This document shows, piece by piece, positions 31,634 through 40,995 of a DNA stretch of 64,000 nt (its first letter is position 1; every line of letters begins with the position of its first letter). The DNA comes from Ascoidea asiatica (Eukaryota > Ascomycota > Saccharomycetes > Ascoideales > Ascoideaceae). The notes under the pieces were generated by a model. That model was given only the letters and a program-made list of their open reading frames with translations. It made no database searches and was not told where the DNA came from. A program made the translations under genes and the position numbers. Where the stretch lies: assembly GCA_001600695.1 (NCBI GenBank), contig BCKQ01000001.1, positions 1,578,722 through 1,642,721 on the forward strand. The letters are read 5' to 3'.

Positions 31634-34600
31634 TTTTTTTTTTTCTTAATTGGTTGAAAAAGTTCTGAAATTTAGAAATTGAGGTTATAGAATAAGTATG
31701 GATAAAATTAGTTAAATATGCTTTATTTATGATTTAAAAAAGTGGTTTATGCTTTATATGATTTATTTATGATTTGTTAATGATTAATTTATGATTTATT
31801 GATGATATGATTGAAATGATTTTATTTTTAATATTTTAAATTAATTGATTGAGTTGATTGAATTGATAGAATAAGTGAAAGCGTTTAATGATTTTTAGAT
31901 AATTGAAGATTCATAGAAAGTAAATTGATTTGAAGAAGGTTGAAACTATTAATATATTTTGTTTTAATTTAAAATTGTGAGATAAAATGTGAGTAATATA
32001 TTTTTATTTTGAAACTTGATATATTTTAAAATTATTTTTATATACTTATTTGAGTGATAGATATTGATATTTGGTTTTTTTTTTTTTTTAAAAAAAAAAC
32101 AATTGATAAAAAGATATTAAGAAACTAAAATATAATTGAATATAAGTTAATAATATTTAAAAAGAATTGTGAAAAATAAAGGATATAAGAATGGCTAAAT
32201 ATAAAATTGATAATTTTAAAATGTGATGGAATGTTGAATAAGTTGAAATTAATTTAGAGAGTAATTTAGTGTGAAAAGACAGAGAAATTTTTAATAATTT
32301 TTAAAGAGTTAAATTTTTTGGAAATAGTTAAAAGAATTTAATAAAATTTTAAAAAAATGAATAATGAAATTATTTAAGTTATTATTCAGATTATTTAAGT
32401 TATTCAAATCTTTTAAATTTTTAAAATTATTTAAGTTAATAATAAAAGTTAACTGTAGTATTTGTTAAATACTGTAATTTGAATTGAGAAAGTTATAACT
32501 AACGTTATATTTTTTTTTGGAGTTATTGAAAAATAATTATTATTAAATAAATAGATAAATAAATAGAGGAATAAAATTAAGTGAAAAAATTAATAAGTAA
32601 CTGGTTCTGGTACGATTTTTAGAAATTTAAAGAGATAATTCTCAAATTGAAAAATTAAATTATTAATATAACAATTATTTTTTAATTTATTATTTCTTGT
32701 TATTTTATTATTATTTCTTGTTATTTTATTGATGATTCAATTGGGAAACAAAAAAAACAACAGAGTCCAATTTTTTGTTAACTTGAAATTAAGCGGTAAG
32801 ACTCTTAATAATGTAATTATTTTTTTTTTCTATTAATGATTGATAATTGATGATTGATAATTGATGGTTTTTTTAATGATGAATATTTTTAACTTGAGTG
32901 AGGATTTAGACAAATTTATGATTTATCGATAATATTATTGCAGTAATTAGATTGATTTTTGATTTTTTTTTTGATTTGAAGAAATTGAATAAGAAAGAAG
33001 TAAAATTCGATGAATTAAGATAGAGAAGAAGGCAAATATTTAAAAAATTGAAGTGATTTGAAAGAGTTTAAAAGGATTTTAGAAAGAAGTGGCTAAGATC
33101 TGGAATAGATCTGGATAAGAAATGGCTGTTTTTGAATATATTAATAAGAGAAATGGGTATGAGAATTGCAATTAATGCAGTGTCAATACAGTCTGGATAT
33201 ACTACTGTAAAGTAAGTGTAAAATTAACTGAGAAAATAAACTTATAACGTTTTACTCTTGCGACTTAAAGTGAGCTGCTTGCAAAATATAATCTAATATA
33301 TATAATCTAATGAATTTTAATATATTTCTAAATTATATTTTCTTTTGATAATATAATATGATAATATAATATGATAATATGATAATATTAAAGTGATGTC
33401 TGAATAGAGTAAAAGAAAAGGCAAGAATAAGATATTGAATTGATCGTTTTCAAAGAATTTAGTAACTAAAATGTGTGAAAATAAGAACTTTTTAAGTAAC
33501 TTTTGAATTTTGAAATTGGTTGTATTTTTACGGTCTTCAAAATAATAATTATGAATTATGAACTAGTACTACTTTACTATTTAACCTGATTTTTTTTCTT
33601 GATTATTACCAATTGCAATTTCAAACGAGTTGATTTTAAAATTTGTTTTATTTATCAATTTTAATTACTATTCAATTAATTTGAATTTTATATATATTAA
33701 TGAAATTTTTTTCCTCTTTTTACTTACTACGAAAAAATTTCAATTGTTTTTTTTTTATTTTGAATAAAGTTTGATTATTGACTACAATAAACCGGTGAAA
33801 AACCTAAAAAATCGAGGTTTGTTGCAAAAATTAGGGTGAAAAAAACAGTGATTGAAGGTTGGCCGAAGTTTTTACAATGTTTCTTCAGTGTTTCTTTAAT
33901 GTTTGTTACGCTCATTTAATGCTATTTTGTGAATAATGATACTTGTGAAATGGGATTTAAAACTTTTTTTCAAATTGAATTTTAATACTAATATTATGTA
34001 GGATAGTTTAGTGGTAAAGTAGGCCAAGATTTCATCCAAAGCCATCTTTGAATAGCTTTACTGTTATTTATTGAGTTAAATTTGAGTGGCTGTGGATTTC
34101 AAAAATCATGATAAAAAAGATAGGAAGAGAAATTTAACTCGTTTTAACAAAGGCTATAATTTAACAGAGAATAAATGTTCAACAGAGGAAAATAATCAAT
34201 TGCAATTGGTGAGAGTCTTTGATTAAATTGGAATATTCTATGTGACTAGACTGGAATACAATCAATCTGCTTTGAATAAAAATAGCAAAAATAACTTCTT
34301 AGAAGGCAAAAGGTGCCACAATCTCAATAAAATCTCTTGGAAATGAAAATTTAACTTGTTTGTTTATTGTCTTTACCAATACCCGTAGTATGTTATTGGA
34401 CCTTCTCTGTAAAATATGATTATCGGTGTCCCTAAAATCAGGAACTGGTTTCTTAGGTGTAACTCTTCTTCTTACACAAAGTCAGAAACTATCAAAAACA
34501 TTCAACGTTGCTTGTACATCGACACAAATATATACATGGTCTAGATACTACTACTATTACTTCAAATGCTAGTAGTAAAATAGGCTTTCCTTGTCTCATT

Positions 34601-34822
34601 TCAAATTATTTGAATTGAATCAATTTGCAACGGGGGAAATAGAGCAAATAATTTCGATGTCCTTTATTGATTAGCCCAACTGTGCAATTGAGCTTCAGTC
34701 GAAGAAAGTTCCATAGAATTCTTCCAGAAATACCTTTTGGTTTCATTCGATTTGAATTGAGTTGGATAAAACTGAGTTGAACCTGCTTTCAGTTCAGCGG
34801 CAAAAGTAAGGGTAATCAACCC

Positions 34823-34842
34823 ACTGTAGAAATTTCTACAGT
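34823..34842. repeat. 20-bp perfect palindrome
   Basis: ACTGTAGAAATTTCTACAGT reads the same on both strands. It lies in the GC-richer part of the gene-poor region. A dimeric DNA-binding protein site or a cruciform are possible readings. Confidence 0.75.
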
Positions 34843-35252
34843 CGCCCATGGAGCTGTTGGGTAGCGAAATACCTACCGGGCAGCACTGCTCCTACAGTAC
34901 TGGTAGCATAAATACTACTATAGCATTAGTGGTTTGCTACTTCCATTGGTTCAAAATAGTTGCAAACACTATCACTTTTGGAAAAATATTGTTTATAAAC
35001 AGATATCCATGAAGGATTATGTTCTATTATGGCTCTCTGCCGGCTTGTGTCTTTTTGTGTCTTTCTTAGTCTTTGTTAGCCTTGTTTTGTGGTTCTTATG
35101 AATTTCTGTTTTTCAAAACCACTGGCCCTTGATTATTTTTGAACAAAGCCCTACGAGGATAAGAAAGCGGTGTCGGCAAAGCTTAAAACCTTAAATCTGA
35201 TCCGAGTTTCAGTGTTACCCGTCTCTATTTTATTATTTTCAAGCTGTTGCTG

Positions 35253-35349
35253 CATGTGAGATCGGCGATACGAGGTTTCTAATACGAGGTTTCCAATTCG
35301 AGGTCCGGAATACGAGGTCTGTGTTTTGTAAGAAGGCTTTTCTCACATG
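35253..35349. repeat. Four 14-bp iterons between inverted CATGTGAG arms
   Basis: Four head-to-tail 14-bp units occupy 35267-35322, each carrying (A/T)(A/T)CGAGGT at the same phase (ATACGAGGTTTCT, AATACGAGGTTTCC, AATTCGAGGTCCGG, AATACGAGGTCTGT). The array is bracketed by CATGTGAG (35253-35260) and its inverse CTCACATG (35342-35349). It lies about 130 bases left of the transposon. An array of binding sites is likely; the binding factor is unknown. Confidence 0.7.
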
Positions 35350-35480
35350 ATTCAAAAACCCCTTCCACTCAGAGACCAGATCCAGTACAAAACGCATTTT
35401 TAGCCTATCGATTATTGGTTATCCTGGCGTGTTAATTGTTCACGTTAACGCTCTCATTTCGCAGGTTAACTGGTGAAGGT

Positions 35481-35489
35481 TCTTTGAAC
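35481..35489 (+). repeat. Left 9-bp target-site duplication
   Basis: TCTTTGAAC directly abuts the outer end of the left terminal inverted repeat. The same nine bases in the same orientation abut the right end (38078-38086). Confidence 0.9.
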
Positions 35490-35554
35490 GAGAAATACTA
35501 AGTGAAGTCACATCATCTCTATTTGCAGACACAACATCTCTATTTGCAGACATT
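35490..35554 (+). repeat. Left terminal inverted repeat
   Basis: The 65-bp left end matches the inverse of 38013-38077, with one mismatch at 35549. Inside it the 18-mer CATCTCTATTTGCAGACA occurs twice (35514-35531 and 35535-35552), 21 bp apart, a spacing of two helical turns. These may be transposase binding sites. Confidence 0.9.
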
Positions 35555-35951
35555 ATTTGCTATTTAGGAAGTAATTTTGTCATGTTTTTGAAAAATGAAC
35601 TTTTGAAAAAGCTCAGCGGAAATCACCCAAAATCCGGAAAATAACCGCATTCGAATCCGACAAAGGATTTAAAATCGGGCCCGAAGGTTTTAAGAGTGAC
35701 CAGAAAGTATTAACATGGGAAGCCAGGTACCCTCTATAAATGGAATATATATTTCAAGTGATATGTTTAAAAACCGCCCACGCATTTACCGGAAATGACA
35801 AACCGGTTACTTAACTCGTGAAGTTTTTTGAAACACCGAGGTCTGTTCTGAAAGAAATTTATATTTCAAGACTCAAACAATTAGAAAAACTTTCTTTTAG
35901 AGAACAAATAACCAAAAATATATATAAAAGAAGTACAGTACTAACAGATTG

Positions 35952-36697
35952 TTAATGTATTATCAAACTCTTCAATATCGAATACGTCAATATTAAATTC
36001 CTAAGATTATTGCTCCAAATCGTTTCCCAGTGGCGGTAAAGGAGAAGGTTTCTAGAAAGACCAGCAATTGTAGAAGTAGGTGGCATAACAATTGGAGAGG
36101 GTATGATATTAAGTTTCTTTTTATCATCAGAAAAGGATTGATTAGAAATTCCAAAAGACTCCCCTGGGATATTTGGTTTGACATTTAAATGAGAAAAAGA
36201 TTTATCTAGATCATCATCCAAAGAATCATTACTTTTTGTTAAGAGACTTTAATCCTCAATTGGAAAAACAATTACAATAGACGTTACCACTTTAGAAGGA
36301 CCCATAACAGAAGAACTTACTGCTGAAGAGATAGGTTTGAATTATTGTAACTATTTCTCTCATTGATCATATTCTCATTATTAATGCTATTATCGTAAGT
36401 GTCTTCAAACATTAATAGGTTCTCCATTTTCATTTCAAACTGGTCTACCAAAGTCGAGTTAAGATCATGAAAAAAGAAGTTGGTATTAGAACGGCTTGAA
36501 CTAAATATTCTAGTATCATTTTTTGCGTTGTCATTGGTGGCGATACTTGAGCTGTTTTCATTTGTAGACTGCTCCTTATAGATATGATCAGAATATAAAT
36601 TTAAAACAATAGAATTAGGTTCTTGAATCTCCTTTTCGATTTCCATATTGAGATTTAATTGGATTCGATAAATCATGCTCAATAAAACTCTGCTCAT
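35952..36697 (-). CDS. Transposon-borne spliced gene of unknown function
   Basis: ATG at 36697. Exon 1 (36697-36321) and exon 2 (36231-35952) join in frame across an 89-nt intron (GTAAGT...AAAAAG) to give 218 aa. The protein is acidic and Ser/Asn-rich, with FFFHDLNSTLVDQFEMK in exon 1 and LDKSFSHLNVKPNIPGESF, then LNIIPSPIVMPPTSTIAGL, in exon 2. I recognise no family; it is not a transposase. Past STIAGL the best frame is uncertain: another frame gives a protein-like PSPLPPLGNDLEQ and later IDVFDIEEFDN separated by two stops, so the 3' end may be decayed by frameshift. It is entirely inside the element, transcribed leftwards, and could be a captured host gene fragment or an element-encoded factor. 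Confidence 0.5.
36232..36320 (-). other. Putative intron in the transposon-borne gene
   Basis: The donor GTAAGT is consensus and the acceptor is AAAAAG. The only nearby branch-like sequence, CTTAAC, is weak and close to the acceptor. Without splicing, the upstream frame ends at CAG CAG TAA. The reading is inferred from frame continuity. Confidence 0.5.
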
Positions 36698-37301
36698 GTC
36701 TACAATTTAAGATTTGTAGTTTTTATATGATTGAGTTGGAACTTTAATTAACACTTTTCTTATTGATTATTATTATTATTATTATTGTTTATTGTTTATT
36801 GTTTATTGTTTTTTTATATTGAATGATAATATAGATATAATTTTAAAATTAGATACATCAATAATGAATAAACAATAGACAATAGACAACAAGCAATAAA
36901 ATAAACAATGTAACAAAAGCAAAAACAAACATCAGTTAATAATTCATTTGGCTTTTCTTTAATTACAAAAACCAAAGGGGGTTTATCTATTGAAATGAAT
37001 AGTTGAAGAAGATACAGAAGAGGACTTAAATAATGTTTAAATCAATTGAATGTGGATGAACTTATGAAAGTCATACTAGTTGATAAACAATTTAGGGAAT
37101 AAAACATATTTTATTTTAGTATCTTGTGAAAAAAACGTGGTAATAAATTATTTAAAATAGAGTTAACTTATTTGTCTTGGTCTCTTTCATATCAGATTTG
37201 GATTAAGTTGTTTGCACAATACTATATGATTGTAATAATGAAGTTGATTTAGTTGAATTGATGACTTATTTGAAAGATCGGTAAGAAGTATATTATAAAC
37301 A

Positions 37302-37536
37302 NNNNNNNNNNNNNNNNNNNNNNNNNNNNNNNNNNNNNNNNNNNNNNNNNNNNNNNNNNNNNNNNNNNNNNNNNNNNNNNNNNNNNNNNNNNNNNNNNNN
37401 NNNNNNNNNNNNNNNNNNNNNNNNNNNNNNNNNNNNNNNNNNNNNNNNNNNNNNNNNNNNNNNNNNNNNNNNNNNNNNNNNNNNNNNNNNNNNNNNNNNN
37501 NNNNNNNNNNNNNNNNNNNNNNNNNNNNNNNNNNNN
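37302..37536. other. Assembly gap (235 N)
   Basis: A run of n inside the transposon, between the start of its gene and the right terminal repeat. The true sequence and length are unknown; a repeat that the assembler could not join is likely. Confidence 0.95.
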
Positions 37537-37840
37537 AACCAAGTTAATAAACATATATATAATTAATAAAAGAAGAAACCATTACATGAACTAATGATCT
37601 TTTTGAAGCTTTGAATAAAATGCATAACAGTAGACATTATTGGATTTTAATCCTTTTAAAGAAGTATAAACAGGTTCCTATTGTTTGAGATTCTAGTAGT
37701 ATCATTAAAAACACATATTTGAAGGGTAAAAAAGGGGTGGAGACATGTGATATAACCGAAGGCAGAAGTAAAGAAAAGGGTAATAAATAAAAGTGCCGGT
37801 CAAATTACTGTTCAAACATTTTGGGATTCATTTGTTTGAG

Positions 37841-37870
37841 GTGGGCCTCTTTTATTGTTTAAAGGCCCAC
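37841..37870. repeat. Hairpin GTGGGCCT/AGGCCCAC inside the transposon
   Basis: Perfect 8-bp GC-rich arms (37841-37848 and 37863-37870) surround a 14-base AT-rich loop, about 140 bases inside the right terminal repeat. It is a strong stem for this AT-rich region. Role unknown. Confidence 0.7.
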
Positions 37871-38012
37871 AATTATTTATGGGAAATTGGATTTGGGATA
37901 GGATATATTCCATGGTACGGATAAATAGCTAAATGTCAATATAATTTTTGTTCAAAAGTTGTTACGCCTTATATTTCCTAATCAAGTAAATATGCGCCGT
38001 TATGAGGCTGAA

Positions 38013-38077
38013 AATGTTTGCAAATAGAGATGTTGTGTCTGCAAATAGAGATGATGTGACTTCACTTAGTATTTCTC
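38013..38077 (-). repeat. Right terminal inverted repeat
   Basis: Inverse copy of 35490-35554; perfect from 38019 to 38077 and one mismatch at 38018. Confidence 0.9.
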
Positions 38078-38086
38078 TCTTTGAAC
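38078..38086 (+). repeat. Right 9-bp target-site duplication
   Basis: TCTTTGAAC, identical to 35481-35489 and in the same orientation, immediately outside the right terminal repeat. Confidence 0.9.
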
Positions 38087-40995
38087 ATTAACAGACTTTC
38101 AATCAATGATTCAAAAGCTCGAAGTCATTTTAAATCAATACTCTGGTTAATTATCATTATCATATTATCATTATTCCAATCAATAAATGCAATAACTCTT
38201 ACCCATTCACCTTAGTTTCGAGTCTTTTTATTTTCAAGGTACAATTAAAAATAATAATTAAATAGCCTTTTATAATCTTTTTGGTTAATTCCGAATTCAA
38301 TGAACTATTGTTTTTCCCAAACTATCCTAGTTTGGTCGTAAGAATATATTTTTTTCAAATTATTTTTTCCACAGTTTTACATTAACGAGATTTATTGGTG
38401 GAGAAATAATCTGCTATGATTATTTATCAGAATCAATTATTGAGGAAATCATTTATCAATGACTAATATAATCTGAATATTTTTTTTCGGAAGATAGCGA
38501 GTAAATCAGAATAAACTTATTTTTTGGTAAATTTTCAAAATTATATTTTAAAAATACTCCTAAATTATTAATGTTGATAGTCACAAATCAAAACCATAGG
38601 GAAACCGTTATTTTGGCTTTTTTCCGATTAGGTTAAATCTTAAAATTGTATAATAATATCCATAAATTTCTATTTTTCATATTTGCAAAAATCTCTTGAA
38701 AAATTTAAAATCATTATATTGTTATTACATTTTAGCAAAACTGATTCAAAATTGATTCAAATTTTGTTTTTTTAAATTTCATTGGTTCCTAATATTTTTA
38801 ACTAAAACTAAGTTTTAATTGGTCTAAGTATCACTTTTTCATTCCTTTATGTTTTTTTTTTCATTTTTGATCAATTTATAACATTTACCAAGGAACTCTT
38901 TTTAATTACATAAAAAAGAGAAAAAAAAGGTAAAATGATCTAGTCATTTAAAGAAAGAAACTCAAGACACTTGAAAATTATTTTTGATCAAAAAGATGAA
39001 AAAGAAGTCGCATTTTAGGTGAAAAAAGCTAGATTAAAATAAGAAAGTGATTCTCTCTTTTAAAGAAAATTAACTGCTTCTATCATTTCTATAATCTAAT
39101 TGTAATGCTTCATAAAGTAACTTATCCATTAACTCATTCATTCATTAAAAATTTTAACTTTTGCACTTTCTTATTGCATGATAATACTAGTAGTTTCTTG
39201 AAATGATTTTGAATATTAAAATAAAATATAGTATGCATGTAAATAATCTGAAAAATAAGTTTGATTATAAATGAAATGTAATAACTCAATATAGTATCAA
39301 AAAAGAAAAAAGATATTTTAAAAATTATTCAAATTCCTATCGCTCCAGTTAAAATTTCAGTAAAATAATTTCTTTTCTTCATTATTGAATGATTTGTATT
39401 TAAAATTATATTATTCACCTCGATAAGATTATATAATACTAAACCTTAATATTCAAGAAAGTAAATCATTTAAATATTATTGAATATACTTTATTTGATA
39501 TTCATATATTTAAATTTACTTTTTATCTAGAATAAAAAAATCATTTTAATCTTAATCTAATTTTCTGATTTTTTTTAGTTTTTTGAAAAATTCGAGGTTA
39601 ATATTATATTTTGAAAAATCTTAACCCATTTTCTTTCAAAGTATATTATACTATTTAGTTCTAAACCATTGTAGACTGAGAATTAGACTAATTTCATTCA
39701 AAATTATTACCAATTTTTCTGTTTCTGTTTTTGATTTTGATTTTTTATATTTTTTTTTTTTTTTTATTGAGAGATTATTAAGAAATTGATGACAAGTTGA
39801 ATATGATTTGAATTTCCTTTTTTATATTTCAAATTCATCCAATCTGGAAACCAGAAGAGACTTGTCTGAATTAATCCTTTATTCAATTTTTGAAAGCTTT
39901 TTTTCCACTTCTGATTCTAATAAATTTTGAATCGAGCTTAATTAACTCTCTTCTGTACATTAAAGATTATAAATTTTTTAAATTGCACTACAGGTAATCT
40001 TAGATAAAATAAATGATTACGAGTTAATGTAGGAACCGCAAGTGAAATGTAATATAAAATCAAAGTCACTTTCTAGTTTTCAAAACTTTCAAAACTTTCA
40101 GAATGTCAATCAATCAAAGCAAAAAGTGAAAAGAAAAAATCTGCAAGAAGTCTAATAACTATATTCGATGATTCATACTTTTATAAACTCTAGAATTAAA
40201 ATTTTTTGAAAAAATTTGAAAATTGAAGCCATGCACAAAAGACAAAAACAATTCTCACCTTTCAGGTCACTGATTATTCTGATAATTTTACGATTTTTTA
40301 AATTTGAATTTTAATTTATAAAACTTATGATATATTCAGATAATCTAAAACTAAAATATTCTTTCTTGATTTTTATTCAAATTTAAAAATCATTTATAGT
40401 ATCTTATCGGCCGACAAAAAAAAACAATTAATTGTATAATTATCATTTAAATTGTTCAATAAACTTATAATCTATAAGATTTTCATTTGAACTTTCATTT
40501 TACTCGAGAAAAAAAGAAAATGAACTTAAAAAGGTAAGTATCGCCAGGAAAAAATCAAATTTAACACTTTGAATATACAAATAACAAAAATAATCCTTTG
40601 ATTATACAGTAATGAGAAAACAACAATAATTTTCATTCATCGTTTTTGAATACTTTTATAGTTATGATAATGATAATGATGTTGATAAAGATAAAGATCG
40701 TTATTTCTAGAATTGTTTGTGATTTAGAAACTGACGCCAGATTCATGGACGAGGTCTGAGAAACGTTGAAGAAAAGAAAACAAAAGTGAAGTTTGCCGGG
40801 TAAATGATAAGATCCAGAATGGCGGGTCTGAAACTCACGGAAATTTCTTTCACGAATTTAAGTAAAGTTTATAAATTTTAGAAGTCGACCCAAGATTTGA
40901 CAAGAGAAATTGGAATAATAATTATCAAATATAGACTTGGAATCCTTTAGATTGATCATAAAAATTAAACAATATACTTAAGAACAAGAATAGAA
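38087..40995. other. Gene-poor AT-rich region, right part
   Basis: About 2.9 kb hold no open frame of 60 codons or more on either strand. Composition is AT-rich with poly-T and poly-A runs and a short tandem ACTGATTCAAAATTGATTCAAA near 38743. I find no point-centromere CDEI-CDEIII pair, tRNA or snRNA. The last few hundred bases must contain the SNU114 promoter, where GC rises slightly (40730-40850). Confidence 0.6.

Larger units (their letters stand above)
31384..35480. other. Gene-poor AT-rich region, left part
   Basis: About 4.1 kb hold no convincing gene. The first part (31400-33800) is extremely AT-rich, with TATA runs, poly-T around an ambiguous base at 31633 and many short repeats. From about 33900 to 35480 GC content rises. 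A 61-codon minus-strand frame (34664-34849), a 20-bp palindrome (34823-34842) and a 14-bp iteron array (35267-35322) lie there. The promoter of the serine-rich gene is at its left end. Confidence 0.6.
35490..38077. mobile_element. Mutator-like (MULE-type) DNA transposon, non-autonomous
   Basis: The element is 2588 bases including a 235-base gap. Its 65-bp termini are inverted copies with one mismatch (35490-35554 and 38013-38077); 59 bp are perfect from the outer end. They begin GAGAAATACTAAG, close to the GAGA start common in Mutator-family termini. A 9-bp direct repeat flanks it exactly. Mutator-like elements make 8-11-bp, usually 9-bp, duplications and have long terminal repeats, so this family fits best; Merlin (8-9 bp) is an alternative. 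No long transposase frame is present in the sequenced part, so it would need a transposase from elsewhere unless one lies in the gap, which is too short for a full gene. It carries a small spliced gene (35952-36697). Confidence 0.85.

Noticed and set aside
34000-34075. AGTTTAGTGGTAAAGT, similar to a tRNA D arm
   Set aside because: No T arm with a GTTCGA loop and no acceptor pairing follow, so it is not a working tRNA gene.
34490-34560. CLYIDTNIYMV-like stretch resembling a copia reverse transcriptase
   Set aside because: It is short and broken by a stop. The YVDD motif is missing, and no LTR pair or neighbouring domain is present.
34664-34849. 61-aa minus-strand frame MGDCRNFYSGLIT...
   Set aside because: It starts with ATG and has non-AT-biased codons, but no recognisable family. 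It overlaps the 20-bp palindrome, which makes chance more likely. Low support.
34856-35010. TGTTGGGTAGCG, a possible LTR start
   Set aside because: No matching CA end with a target duplication was found, so a solo LTR is not supported.
38470-38500. TTTTTTTTCGGAAGATAG resembling part of a point-centromere CDEIII
   Set aside because: The full CDEIII consensus and a CDEI (RTCACRTG) at the right distance are missing.
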